Origin: Pseudoneobacillus sp052180215
Lineage (GTDB): Bacteria > Bacillota > Bacilli > Bacillales > Cytobacillaceae
DNA: 64,000 bases
Assembly: GCF_052180215.1 (NCBI RefSeq)
Contig: NZ_CP197471.1
Location: forward strand, 964,001-1,028,000
Direction: 5' to 3'
A program made the translations under genes and the position numbers. Positions 39,078 through 47,134 of the stretch are shown here, piece by piece. Numbering within the stretch: position 1 is the stretch's first letter; every line of letters begins with the position of its first letter. Below the pieces are notes generated by a model, which was not told the DNA's origin, searched no databases, and saw only the letters and a list, made by a program, of their open reading frames with translations.

Positions 39078-39449
39078 ATGATCTCCCCCTAATTAAAGGG
39101 TAGGGGAAAGGGCTTGGAAATGCTATCAGTAATTGTTTCCATAAGTAATTATTATTCTTTTTTGCGAAAAGTAAGCAGGACCTGTGTTTTATAAAAAACG
39201 TACCCTGTGTCTGCAAAATATAAAAGAAAACATTTATCGGACCTACAATCCGCTATTTATAAATTCTAGAAACTACTGTTCAATTAGTGTTCAGTTTTTC
39301 ATAAATAAACTTCTCTGTTCTAGCCAAAGAAAAGAGCCGTGATTTCTAACATTGAAATCGACGGCTTTTATTGTGGATTTATGTTGTTATTCAAATGCGA
39401 ATCATCATTTTCTCCGCCACAACCGAACGGGATGATACTGTTCATTTTA
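39078..39449. other. Intergenic region between metQ and the 90-residue ORF
   Basis: The 371-bp gap holds the metQ terminator (39329-39370) and, on the minus strand, a 25-codon ATG frame at 39368-39445 just after metQ that overlaps that terminator. The part from 39110 to 39320 probably contains the promoter of the small hypothetical gene; nothing else is recognisable. Confidence 0.5.
39329..39370 (-). terminator. Terminator of the metNIQ operon
   Basis: Minus strand: AAAAGCCGTC-GATTTC-AATGTTA-GAAATC-ACGGCTCTTTTC, a long stem with a T-rich end. Confidence 0.8.
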
Positions 39450-40280
39450 TTAACGATTAGCCATCCAAGCAGGTTTACCAAAACCTTTGAATTGTTCATC
39501 CATGGTTGCTTCAAATTCAGCGGATTCTACTACTTCTTTTATGTCTTTTGCAAATGTAGCATCCAGGTCTTTCGTATTTACAACGACACGGTTGCGGTAA
39601 TCATCTGGCATGTCTTCAAGTACAAGAGCATCTAAAAGATCCATTTTTGCGGCTAAAGCAAAGTTTCCTGGGACAGCAGCTAAGTCAACGCTGTCAACAG
39701 AACGTGGAAGTTGGCCAGCTTCAATTGGCTGTAATTTGAGATTTTTACTATTATCCTTCACGTCTTTTTCAGAAACTGTAAGTGGATTTACGTCTGGATC
39801 TAATGTAATTAATCCAGCATCCTCTAATACTCCTAACGCACGTGCTAGATTGACAGGATCATTTGGTAATGAAATTGTGCTACCTTCAGCGACTTCGTCT
39901 AATGAACTATATTTATTAGAATAAACACCCATTGGGGCAGTTGGAACGACTACTAATTCAGATAGTTCTAAGTTGTTTTCTTTTGCAAAGTTCTCCATGT
40001 AAATTTTATGTTGGAAAAGATTAGCGTCGATATCGCCGTTTCCAAGGGCTTTATTCGGTTGAATATAATCACTGAATTCTACAACTTCTACTTTATAGCC
40101 TTTCTTTTCCAGTAACGGCTTAATTGCTTTTGAAACCATGTCACTGTAAGGACCAGCAGTTGCCCCAATTTTTATTTCCTTTTTATCCTCTGAAGAAGAG
40201 GATGATTTTTCTGTATTGCCGCAAGCAGCAATGACTCCAACTGACAACACTAGAACTAATAATAATAAAAGCTTTTTCAT
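39450..40280 (-). CDS. metQ: Methionine ABC transporter substrate-binding lipoprotein MetQ
   Basis: A 276-residue lipoprotein that captures methionine and delivers it to MetI/MetN. The signal peptide ends in the lipobox VIAAC with the lipidated Cys at position 20, followed by a Ser-rich tether. The NlpA/MetQ domain shows IGATAGPYSDM, DANLFQHKIYM and PNDPVNLARAL. GGGGGA lies before the ATG. Last gene of the SAM-controlled metN-metI-metQ operon; the 65-bp gap after metI contains a family B palindrome. Confidence 0.95.
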   Translation of the reverse strand: MKKLLLLLVLVLSVGVIAACGNTEKSSSSSEDKKEIKIGATAGPYSDMVSKAIKPLLEKKGYKVEVVEFSDYIQPNKALGNGDIDANLFQHKIYMENFAKENNLELSELVVVPTAPMGVYSNKYSSLDEVAEGSTISLPNDPVNLARALGVLEDAGLITLDPDVNPLTVSEKDVKDNSKNLKLQPIEAGQLPRSVDSVDLAAVPGNFALAAKMDLLDALVLEDMPDDYRNRVVVNTKDLDATFAKDIKEVVESAEFEATMDEQFKGFGKPAWMANR

Positions 40281-40310
40281 TTCTTGTTTCCCCCTATTTT
40301 TGTAGAAAAT

Positions 40311-40335
40311 TAATTCGACAGGTGCCTGTCACCAT
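40311..40335. repeat. Palindromic repeat family B, copy 2 (between metI and metQ)
   Basis: AATTCGACAGGTGCCTGTCACC: GACAGG/CCTGTC arms with a second overlapping GGTG/CACC pair. It shares 15-17 consecutive-type positions with the copy at 26066, but lacks the outer GTCGAAT arm. Confidence 0.75.
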
Positions 40336-40345
40336 CAATATATTT

Positions 40346-41011
40346 TTAGCGCTTATCAACAAGTCGGGCGATTTGATCGCCTGATAGTTGGATAAGCTGG
40401 ACTAAACAAATCAATACAATCACTGTTGTGAACATCACGGTGTTGTCGTAACGGTAGTAGCCGAAGCGTATAGCAAGGTCTCCAATTCCACCGCCGCCGA
40501 CAATTCCAGCCATTGCTGAAAAACCAATTAAACTAATTGTTGTTAGAGTAATACCTTGAACAATTCCTGGACGAGCTTCAGGAAGTAATACATCTTTTAT
40601 AATCATCCAAGGTGTGGCACCGACAGCAACAGCTGCCTCCACGACACCTTTGTCTATTTCACGTAGAGAGGTTTCTACGAGTCTAGCAAAAAACGGAATG
40701 GCCGCTACAGACAAGGAAACACTTGCAGCAGTAGGCCCAATAGTTGTTCCTACAATTAAGTTTGTTAATGGGATGAGTCCAACCAATAAAATGATAAAAG
40801 GTATGGAGCGTATCGTATTAACAAAGAAACCTGAAAGAATTTTAGTAGGTAGATTTTCTAAAAATAAACCTCGGTCCGTTACAAATAATAAAACTCCAAG
40901 AGGTAACCCTACTACAATTGCAACAGCTAATGAAATGAGGACCATATAAAGGGTCTCAAAAAAAGCTTTGTTTAAATCCGGCAGTATCTCAATGATGGAA
41001 TCAAGCGGCAT
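40346..41011 (-). CDS. metI: Methionine ABC transporter permease MetI
   Basis: A 221-residue inner-membrane permease with about five transmembrane helices. The ABC coupling loop has the EAA-type motif EAAVAVGATPWMIIKDVLLPEARPGI. The N-terminal part contains NTIRSIPFIILLVGLIPLT. Its start overlaps the end of metN by 11 bp, and GGAGGTGG within metN provides the ribosome binding site, so translation is probably coupled. It is called metP in B. subtilis. Confidence 0.94.
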   Translation of the reverse strand: MPLDSIIEILPDLNKAFFETLYMVLISLAVAIVVGLPLGVLLFVTDRGLFLENLPTKILSGFFVNTIRSIPFIILLVGLIPLTNLIVGTTIGPTAASVSLSVAAIPFFARLVETSLREIDKGVVEAAVAVGATPWMIIKDVLLPEARPGIVQGITLTTISLIGFSAMAGIVGGGGIGDLAIRFGYYRYDNTVMFTTVIVLICLVQLIQLSGDQIARLVDKR

Positions 41012-42014
41012 CTAAGACCACCTCCAAGTTATTAGTACGTACCTTTATGTAATCAATAGCACGATTAACTTCTGTTTTTTCACCGGATAACTCCATAATA
41101 AAAATCCCTAAGGGTGTCCCTTGGATATATTCGATTTTTCCATGAAGGATATTCCCTTTAACTTTGAATTGTTGCAGCATATCGGAAACAACAGCTTCTT
41201 CTGCAACCAATCCTTTAAATTGAATTTTTACAATTGTACCTACTCTGCTTTCGAGTAGATGTTCTGGTAATTCAAAATGAAGAACACTATTAATGAATGC
41301 TTTTGTTAGAGGTTGTTTTGGCTCTGCGAAAATTTCATATACAGGACCTTCCTCGATGACTTGACCATTTTCCATAACCGCAATTCGATCACATATATCT
41401 TTTACAACGTCCATTTCATGGGTGATTAACACAATGGTTAATCCAAGCTCTTTATTTATTTTTTTTAATAAAGATAAGATAGACTTCGTTGTACTTGGGT
41501 CCAGTGCTGATGTTGCCTCATCACAAAGAAGAACATGTGGGTTATTCGCAAGAGCTCTTGCAATTCCAACTCTTTGCTTTTGACCACCGCTTAGCTGTGC
41601 TGGATAAACATCACGCTTGTCGCTCAGTCCAACCAATTCAAGTAATTCTGTCACACGAACATCGATTTCAGTTTTTGGTTTATTTGCTGCTTTTAAGGCG
41701 AAAGCAACATTTTCAAAAACTGTTTTCGAGGAAACGAGATAGAAATGCTGGAAAATCATACCAATTTTTTGCCGTGCAGCTCGAAGATCCTTTTCATTTA
41801 AGGAAGTTAACTCTAGATTATCGATATGAATGGCACCAGATGTCGGTTTTTCTAGCAGATTTAAGCAACGGAGAAGTGAACTTTTTCCAGCACCGCTATA
41901 ACCGACAATCCCATATATTTCTCCTTTTTGAATGGTTAGGGAAACATCATTAACCCCTACCACCGTACCCTTCTTTGTTTTGTATTCCTTTACGAGATTT
42001 TCAATCCGAATCAT
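41001..42014 (-). CDS. metN: Methionine ABC transporter ATP-binding protein MetN
   Basis: A 337-residue ATPase. Walker A GYSGAGKSS, signature LSGGQKQRVGIARAL, Walker B VLLCDEATSALD, and a C-terminal NIL regulatory domain (about 265-337) that binds methionine and inhibits transport. A longer open frame reaches 42089 but passes through the riboswitch terminator; GGGAGG fixes the start at ATG 42014. Confidence 0.95.
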   Translation of the reverse strand: MIRIENLVKEYKTKKGTVVGVNDVSLTIQKGEIYGIVGYSGAGKSSLLRCLNLLEKPTSGAIHIDNLELTSLNEKDLRAARQKIGMIFQHFYLVSSKTVFENVAFALKAANKPKTEIDVRVTELLELVGLSDKRDVYPAQLSGGQKQRVGIARALANNPHVLLCDEATSALDPSTTKSILSLLKKINKELGLTIVLITHEMDVVKDICDRIAVMENGQVIEEGPVYEIFAEPKQPLTKAFINSVLHFELPEHLLESRVGTIVKIQFKGLVAEEAVVSDMLQQFKVKGNILHGKIEYIQGTPLGIFIMELSGEKTEVNRAIDYIKVRTNNLEVVLDAA

Positions 42015-42048
42015 CTCTGTAAACCTCCCGAATATCAGATTTGAAAAA

Positions 42049-42201
42049 ATAAAAAAGCCTCTTTCATCTGAAAGAGGCATCGTAAACAATCTATACGACT
42101 TATCTCTCAGAATGAAATCATTCTGTAGGAAGTGGCACCGTTCCTAAAAAGGAGGTTGCCGGACGTCATAGGGCCTATCCCTCGGTCACTCTTGATAAGT
42201 T
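42049..42201 (-). promoter_or_regulatory. SAM-I riboswitch (S-box) upstream of metN
   Basis: Minus strand: ACTTATCAAGAGTGACCGAG, GGATAGGCCCTATGACGTCC, GGCAACC, GGTGCCACTTCCTAC and closing GAGAGATAAGT form the S-box core in order (about 42098-42200). The terminator GCCTCTTTC-ATCT-GAAAGAGGC plus T7 follows (42049-42078). SAM binding should switch off metNIQ. Confidence 0.95.
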
Positions 42202-42231
42202 TGAAATATGTAATTTTTTTAACTAAGTCGT

Positions 42232-42260
42232 ATCATAATCCTAAGAAAATGTTCTGTCAA
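42232..42260 (-). promoter_or_regulatory. Promoter of the metNIQ operon
   Basis: Minus strand: TTGACA (42260-42255), 17 bp, TATGAT (42237-42232), about 30 bp before the S-box. A one-mismatch cre-like sequence AGTAAACGCTTACA lies upstream at 42285-42298. Confidence 0.8.
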
Positions 42261-42326
42261 TCCGTTTTTTTTGAAAAATAAGTTAGTAAACGCTTACAAT
42301 GTTGTCTTTAAAAGGGGGAAAATTTT

Positions 42327-43130
42327 TTACCACCAAATTTGCGGTGCTTCTGTTTCTTTAACATCAAACAATAAATTAGATTGTTCATTCCAATTGAGAC
42401 TTTCCAAAAATTGATAAATATCTTCTTCGATTTTATTTCTTTCATTTTCGAGCGTGATGATGTGACCTGATTGCTCATACCATTTAATTGATTTTTCACT
42501 AGAATGAACATGATTAAAAATAATGTCCGGGCTTTGTAAATCAATGACATTGTCTTTTCTTCCTTGAATGATTTGGATTGGTGCTTCCACATTTTGTAGA
42601 TTTTGTTTTACTTCTGCCACTAAATCTAGGAGACCTTGCACGGCTGGAATAGGTTGTTTCGTTAACATATTTAATTCTTGTGAGATTTGTTCATCCGTTT
42701 TTCCTTCAAACTTTTTATAACTTTCAGCGTATGAACGGACCATTTCGTTTAGAACAGAATCACGAACAAATCCCATTGGAGCACACATTGGAATAACCGC
42801 CACAACTGGTTTTTCCATCGCAAGCTTTAATGACATTACCCCACCTAAGGAGATGCCAGTTACCGCAATCTTTTTAAATCCCATATTTACTAAATGTTGA
42901 TATCCGGTAAGAACACTTTGCCACCAGTCAGAAGGAGTAGAATTGGCCAATTCATCAGGAGATTCCCCGCCATGACCTTTATATTGAGGACCATGACACG
43001 TATAACCTTTACTCTCTAAAAACCTTCCTAACATACGAACATCAGCTGAATTTCCGGTAAAGCCATGTAAAAGTAAGACTGCTTTTTCTCCGCCTTCAAA
43101 GGTAAAGGGTTCTGGTTTAACGATCTCCAT
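42327..43130 (-). CDS. Carboxylesterase, Est30-like alpha/beta hydrolase
   Basis: A 267-residue alpha/beta hydrolase close in pattern to Geobacillus Est30, an intracellular carboxylesterase. The catalytic triad falls at the same positions as in Est30: Ser94 (GISLGG), Asp193 (QGRKDNVID) and His223 (EQSGHIITL). The oxyanion segment LLLHGFTGNSADVRMLG is near the N-terminus. AAGGAG fits ATG 43130, not the TTG at 43136. A family C repeat begins 27 bp upstream of the start. Physiological substrate unknown. Confidence 0.9.
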   Translation of the reverse strand: MEIVKPEPFTFEGGEKAVLLLHGFTGNSADVRMLGRFLESKGYTCHGPQYKGHGGESPDELANSTPSDWWQSVLTGYQHLVNMGFKKIAVTGISLGGVMSLKLAMEKPVVAVIPMCAPMGFVRDSVLNEMVRSYAESYKKFEGKTDEQISQELNMLTKQPIPAVQGLLDLVAEVKQNLQNVEAPIQIIQGRKDNVIDLQSPDIIFNHVHSSEKSIKWYEQSGHIITLENERNKIEEDIYQFLESLNWNEQSNLLFDVKETEAPQIWW

Positions 43131-43156
43131 ATCCAATTCTCCTTCATGTTTTTTAG

Positions 43157-43334
43157 AAAGGCTGTTTTCGTATAGTTTGTGGTTATCGTAAAAATCCCTA
43201 AAGCCGGATTTTTACAGGCTCTCTCTTAATAAGAGATCAGCTCTTTTCTTCATATCCTATGAGTTTCAACACCCTATATAGTGAAATGCCTATTTATTAG
43301 TTAGAAAAAGCAACAAAGTTTCAGAAAAGAGTCT
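43157..43334. repeat. MITE-like repeat family C, copy 2
   Basis: Nearly identical to copy 1 at 36342, including the internal GTAAAAATCC..GGATTTTTAC hairpin and the end CAGAAAAGAG. It lies directly upstream of the esterase start. Confidence 0.85.
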
Positions 43335-43371
43335 TTAGAAAAAAGGTGACTCGATTTCTAAGAGTCACCTT
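43335..43371 (-). terminator. Terminator of the 66-residue ORF
   Basis: Minus strand: AAGGTGACTC..GAGTCACCTT, then T6. The last codons of the gene form the first arm. Confidence 0.8.
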
Positions 43372-43558
43372 CAAAAAAGTTGCGAAATTTATTTTTATCC
43401 TGATTAGCTTCATCTGTAAGGTAAGGATTTTCTTCGGTGACATCTTTTGGGTCTAAATTTGTTTTGATGACAAGCATTGGCGAGCTAGGTTGTCGTGCAA
43501 TCATTCGATCATCAAGACTGTCGAAATCCGGTAAATTGTGTCGATTCTTTTCGTCCAC
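43358..43558 (-). CDS. Hypothetical acidic protein, 66 residues
   Basis: A 66-residue soluble, charged protein (starting MDEKNRHNLPDFDSLDDRM and ending FRNFFEGDS). AAGGAGG sits 8 nt before GTG 43558; the earlier in-frame GTG overlaps that site. It is closely bracketed by repeat copies C2 and C3. No family recognised. Confidence 0.65.
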   Translation of the reverse strand: MDEKNRHNLPDFDSLDDRMIARQPSSPMLVIKTNLDPKDVTEENPYLTDEANQDKNKFRNFFEGDS

Positions 43559-43607
43559 ATCGATCACCTCCTTGTATTAGAATGTCTATATAGACATATT
43601 GTTATGT

Positions 43608-43743
43608 AAAGGCTGTTTTCGTTTAGATTGCAGTTCTTTAGAAGTGAGTAGCTCTTTTCTTGATTTTAAACGAGTTTCAATTTACTACATTGAGTAATCC
43701 CTTTTAATAAATAACATTAGTAACAAAGTTTTAGAAAAGAGCC
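43608..43743. repeat. MITE-like repeat family C, copy 3 (short form)
   Basis: 136 bp. It has the same ends as copies 1 and 2 (AAAGGCTGTTTTCGTTTAGATTG... and ...AACAAAGTTTTAGAAAAGAGCC), but the internal hairpin segment is absent. Confidence 0.75.
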
Positions 43744-43774
43744 TATGTAAAATAATAGAAGGTAGGTATATGTA

Positions 43775-44248
43775 TTGGTTCAACTAGTATTTTTTGAAAA
43801 AAAGTATGAAGAAAAATTATTATCATTTCAGTTACCTGAAGACCAGCATCAATTTACAGGACTTCCCGTTGATGTTTTGGAAATATCCATTCAAGATAAA
43901 AACCGTTTTCCGATTGTCATTTCGAGTGATAATGAGGTGGTAGGATTTTTTGTTCTTCACTATGGAGAGGATATACGTTCGTTCACTAGCAATCCTAACG
44001 CTATGCTCCTGCGTGCTTTATCCATTGATTTTAATGAACAAGGAAAAGGATATGCCAAAAAAGCAATGCAGCAATTACCGCAATTTGTCAAAAATAACTT
44101 TCCACAGGTGAATGAAATTGTCCTGGTCGTTAATAAAAGAAATGAGGGAGCAAGAGTTTTATACGATAAAACGGGATTCGATGATACAGGTGAAGAACGA
44201 ATTGGGGAGATAGGTCCACAATACTTGATGCATTTACAAATTAAGTAG
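43775..44248 (+). CDS. GNAT family N-acetyltransferase
   Basis: A 157-residue acetyltransferase of the GNAT fold. The acetyl-CoA loop reads NEQGKGYAKKAM, and the C-terminal strand has LYDKTGFDDTGE. It probably acetylates a small molecule or protein amino group; the substrate is unknown. It starts at TTG 43775 with AAGGTAGG upstream, just after repeat copy C3, which may therefore lie in its promoter region. Confidence 0.85.
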   Translation: MVQLVFFEKKYEEKLLSFQLPEDQHQFTGLPVDVLEISIQDKNRFPIVISSDNEVVGFFVLHYGEDIRSFTSNPNAMLLRALSIDFNEQGKGYAKKAMQQLPQFVKNNFPQVNEIVLVVNKRNEGARVLYDKTGFDDTGEERIGEIGPQYLMHLQIK

Positions 44249-44304
44249 GTATAAAATCTGGAAAAAGACCCACCCTTTAACACTTTACTTAACTAAAATT
44301 TCCT

Positions 44305-44333
44305 TTGACACAATTCGACATAGATTGTATGAT
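44305..44333 (+). promoter_or_regulatory. Promoter upstream of the APC permease
   Basis: TTGACA (44305-44310), 17 bp, TATGAT (44328-44333). A terminator hairpin follows within about 20 nt of the expected start site. Confidence 0.75.
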
Positions 44334-44355
44334 GATAAGCGTTCATTTAATAATT

Positions 44356-44390
44356 GCACACCGTGTTCAGGTGTGTTTTTTGTTTTTTTA
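44356..44390 (+). terminator. Terminator-like hairpin between promoter and APC permease gene
   Basis: GCACACC-GTGTTCA-GGTGTG followed by T6GT7. Its position downstream of a good promoter suggests attenuation or a very short RNA; it could also terminate read-through from the GNAT gene. Confidence 0.65.
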
Positions 44391-44462
44391 AAATAAAAAT
44401 TAAAATAGAGTAAGATATTAAGTATATTAGAAAATCGATGATGAAAAGTGAGGCGAAAACAG

Positions 44463-45890
44463 ATGGGGCAGAACAACAAACTTGGATTCTGGATTTTAAC
44501 AGCATTAGTGATTGGTAACATGGTTGGTTCAGGGATTTTTATGCTTCCACGTTCTTTATCAGAAGCTGCGAGTCCTGCAGGGGTAATGGGTGCATGGATT
44601 TTAACAGGTGTTGGAGTATTAATGATTGCACTAGTTTTTGGGAACTTAGCGATTCGAAAGCCAAACTTAACAGGTGGGCCGCAAATATATGCGAAGGAGC
44701 TTTTTAAGAAAGATTCGAAAGCATCCATTCTTTCAGGATTCATGGCATCTTGGGGATATTGGATTGGAAACTTTGCTGGGAACGTAGCGATTATTACTAC
44801 TTTTACTGGATACCTTTCTACATTCTTCCCAATCTTAACAAGTGATGCTGAACTTCTACAAATTGGCTCTTTTCAATTAAAAGTAGGAAATGCTTTAACC
44901 TTTTTGGTCGCTACCATTTTGCTTTGGGGAACTCACTTTATTATCTTACGTGGCCTTGATAATGCAGGTAAGTTAAACTTCTTGGCAACTGCAACAAAGG
45001 TTATTGGATTCTTTCTGTTTATTGTAGTAGGTTTATTTGCCTTTAATTCTGCTAACTTAGTGCCATTTGTTGCCCCACGCGTTGGGGACGCTGGTCAAAC
45101 ATTTGGTTTATTTGGACAAATTAATAATGCAGCCGTTTCTACCTTATGGGCTTTTATTGGTGTTGAATCAGCTGTTGTTTTTGCTTCAAGAGCGAAGAAA
45201 CAAACGGACGTTAAGCGTGCTACCATTTTAGGTTTATTGATTGCATTAGCGATCTACATTGGGATCAGTACTTTAGTGATGGGAATGCTGACACAAGAAA
45301 CGTTAATCGCTTCGGAAACACCATTAATCGATGCTATTCAAACTGTATTAGGTCCAGTTGGTGGAAAGGTATTAGCAGCTATTGGATTAGTAAGCTTAAT
45401 CGGTTCAACCATCGGTTGGGTAATGCTAAGTGCGGAGGTCCCTTACCAAGCTGCAAAACAGGGACTATTTTTAAAATCATTTTTAAAAGTAAACGATAAT
45501 GGAATTCCTGTTTTCTCTTTAGTACTAAGTAATGGCTTAGCACAATTATTTATATTCTCTACCATCTCTAATTCCATTTCAGCAGCTTTTGATTTTGTTA
45601 TTTATGTGGCAACATTAGCTTATTTAGTACCTTACTTTATTTCATCTGTATTCCAAATTAAATTGGTCGTTACTGGTGATACGTACGCAAATATGATGAA
45701 GGATCGTTGGGTAGATGGAATGATTGCTGTCCTAGCAACGGCCTATTCTATCTGGGTCATCATTGCCGGTACCGCAGATATCAAAACATTCACCTTTGGT
45801 ATGCTGCTATTAGCAAGTGGAATTGTCTTCTCTAAACAAGTATTAGCTCAAACTCAGAAAAAACAAAATGATACCCAAAAAATAGCATAA
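44463..45890 (+). CDS. APC family amino acid permease / antiporter (ArcD/YdgI-like)
   Basis: A 475-residue amino acid-polyamine-organocation transporter with about 12 helices. The N-terminal GNMVGSGIFMLPRSL is the APC substrate-binding signature, and FIGVESAVVFASRAK lies in helix 6. The closest pattern is basic amino acid antiporters (arginine/ornithine type), but no arginine deiminase genes are near, so the substrate is uncertain. GAGGCG supports ATG 44463 over GTG 44448. A terminator follows. Confidence 0.88.
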   Translation: MGQNNKLGFWILTALVIGNMVGSGIFMLPRSLSEAASPAGVMGAWILTGVGVLMIALVFGNLAIRKPNLTGGPQIYAKELFKKDSKASILSGFMASWGYWIGNFAGNVAIITTFTGYLSTFFPILTSDAELLQIGSFQLKVGNALTFLVATILLWGTHFIILRGLDNAGKLNFLATATKVIGFFLFIVVGLFAFNSANLVPFVAPRVGDAGQTFGLFGQINNAAVSTLWAFIGVESAVVFASRAKKQTDVKRATILGLLIALAIYIGISTLVMGMLTQETLIASETPLIDAIQTVLGPVGGKVLAAIGLVSLIGSTIGWVMLSAEVPYQAAKQGLFLKSFLKVNDNGIPVFSLVLSNGLAQLFIFSTISNSISAAFDFVIYVATLAYLVPYFISSVFQIKLVVTGDTYANMMKDRWVDGMIAVLATAYSIWVIIAGTADIKTFTFGMLLLASGIVFSKQVLAQTQKKQNDTQKIA

Positions 45891-45896
45891 AAAATG

Positions 45897-45935
45897 AAGA
45901 GACTAGCCATCTTTATTTGGACTAGTCTCTTTTTG
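45897..45935 (+). terminator. Terminator after the APC permease
   Basis: AGAGACTAG and CTAGTCTCT arms followed by T5. It is shared with the convergent dps-like gene. Confidence 0.8.
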
Positions 45936-45941
45936 CATTTT

Positions 45942-46388
45942 TTATACGGATCTTCCAAGAAAGGCTTTTAACATCCATACATGTTTTTCTAAGCTAGAAT
46001 GAATCGCTAAAAGCATATCACCTGTAATTTCATCATTTTCGTTTTCAGCAATGGACATTCCTTCTATTAATTCACCAATTAAAAGAGAAAAATCGCTAGA
46101 AATAGCTTGTACCATTTCTTCAGCCGATTCAGTTCCGGATGCTTCATGAACAGAAGCCATGGCCAGGCATTCTTTCATTGTGGCAACTGGTTGTCCACCA
46201 ATGGCTAATAGTCTTTCTGCCAATTCATCAATATGAAGACTTGATTCATTGTAAAACTCTTCAAATTTCGTATGCAGAGTAAAAAATTGATTACCTTTTA
46301 CATACCAATGATAATTGTGAAGTTTAATAAATAATACAGACCAGTTGGCTATTTGCTTATTAATCATACTTGAAAGCTGGTTATCCAT
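45942..46388 (-). CDS. Dps/MrgA family ferritin-like DNA-protection protein
   Basis: A 148-residue four-helix ferritin-like protein that stores iron using peroxide and can protect DNA. The inter-subunit ferroxidase residues are seen in HNYHWYVKG and FEEFYNESSLHIDELAERLL. GGAGG is 7 nt before ATG 46388; a longer frame reaches 46439 without support. I see no PerR box in its promoter region, so starvation-type control is as likely as peroxide control. Confidence 0.92.
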   Translation of the reverse strand: MDNQLSSMINKQIANWSVLFIKLHNYHWYVKGNQFFTLHTKFEEFYNESSLHIDELAERLLAIGGQPVATMKECLAMASVHEASGTESAEEMVQAISSDFSLLIGELIEGMSIAENENDEITGDMLLAIHSSLEKHVWMLKAFLGRSV

Positions 46389-46491
46389 TTTGATTCCTCC
46401 ATTTCTAAGAACAAATAGGACTATACTTTTCCCTACCAATTTTCATTTTCCCCATAATAAACCATATTAAACAAACTAAATATTCAAGATA

Positions 46492-46546
46492 ATTTACCAC
46501 TTTAAAGCACCGGGGGTCAGACCCCCGGTGCTTTAAAGTGGTGATG
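46492..46546. repeat. Palindromic repeat family A, copy 4
   Basis: A perfect 47-bp palindrome (46496-46542): 23-bp arms ACCACTTTAAAGCACC + GGGGGTC around a central A (46519), in a 55-bp unit. It lies between the dps-like gene and the next ORF. Confidence 0.93.
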
Positions 46547-46664
46547 TATTTTTGACGTTGTTCTGTCACAAAGCTTTGAAGATAATTTGAACTTTGTTCT
46601 GTTTTTCACAATTGAGAAACCATATTTTCTATAATGAAAATATAAATAACCGGAGGTGTTAGAA

Positions 46665-46985
46665 ATGAATGTAACTACCATTATTGAATTAGAAAATAAA
46701 GAAGTGGAAAAAATGACAGGGGCAAAATTAGTTTTCACCCAAGAACATATTGATGAAAATATTGTTGAGACTTGTGTAGAGTGCTTAAAATTTGAAGGAT
46801 CAAACCAATGTATTGATACAGATGATGCCATGCAAATGGTTTTTGATAAGCTGAAGTTAGAAGGTACCATTCCTGAAAATGTTCAAGAATTTTCGTTCCA
46901 AATGCCATCTTGTGAACGTATTAAAAAGGATGTCTATAATGAAAGTGACATGCCACAAAAGGTGATCATTACTTTTATGTCTTAA
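46665..46985 (+). CDS. Conserved hypothetical protein, 106 residues
   Basis: A 106-residue soluble protein with a CVEC pair and further Cys residues (C at about 48 and 82). CGGAGG is well spaced from ATG 46665, and a terminator follows directly. I do not recognise a family. The Cys pair could bind a metal, but no complete zinc motif is present. Confidence 0.7.
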   Translation: MNVTTIIELENKEVEKMTGAKLVFTQEHIDENIVETCVECLKFEGSNQCIDTDDAMQMVFDKLKLEGTIPENVQEFSFQMPSCERIKKDVYNESDMPQKVIITFMS

Positions 46986-46986
46986 T

Positions 46987-47013
46987 AGAAGTTCCTTTTG
47001 GAACTTCTTTTTT
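46987..47013 (+). terminator. Terminator after the 106-residue ORF
   Basis: AGAAGTTCC-TTTT-GGAACTTCT followed by T5. Confidence 0.88.
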
Positions 47014-47096
47014 ATAAATGTGATAAAAGTCAAAGCGGATTCGACTAAGAGTTTTTATAATAAATGAGTGTTAGACCATAAAAATAGTACCTTATC

Positions 47097-47110
47097 TGTA
47101 AGCGCTTACA
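47097..47110. promoter_or_regulatory. Perfect cre site (CcpA operator) before the oxidoreductase operon
   Basis: TGTAAGCGCTTACA, a perfect 14-bp palindrome that fits the Bacillus cre consensus TGWNANCGNTNWCA fully. It lies 24 bp before the first gene and about 36 bp after a TATAAT (47056-47061), a position typical of carbon catabolite repression. Confidence 0.85.
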
Positions 47111-47134
47111 AATACTAATGGAGGCCATAAGAAA

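Noticed and set aside
39368..39445. A 25-codon ATG frame right after metQ (minus strand)
   Set aside because: No good ribosome binding site, and it runs into the metQ terminator; probably chance.
42015..42089. N-terminal extension of MetN
   Set aside because: It runs through the SAM riboswitch terminator and has no ribosome binding site.
42285..42298. Cre-like AGTAAACGCTTACA upstream of metN
   Set aside because: One mismatch to the consensus and about 25 bp upstream of the -35 box; kept only as a remark because catabolite control of metNIQ is not expected.
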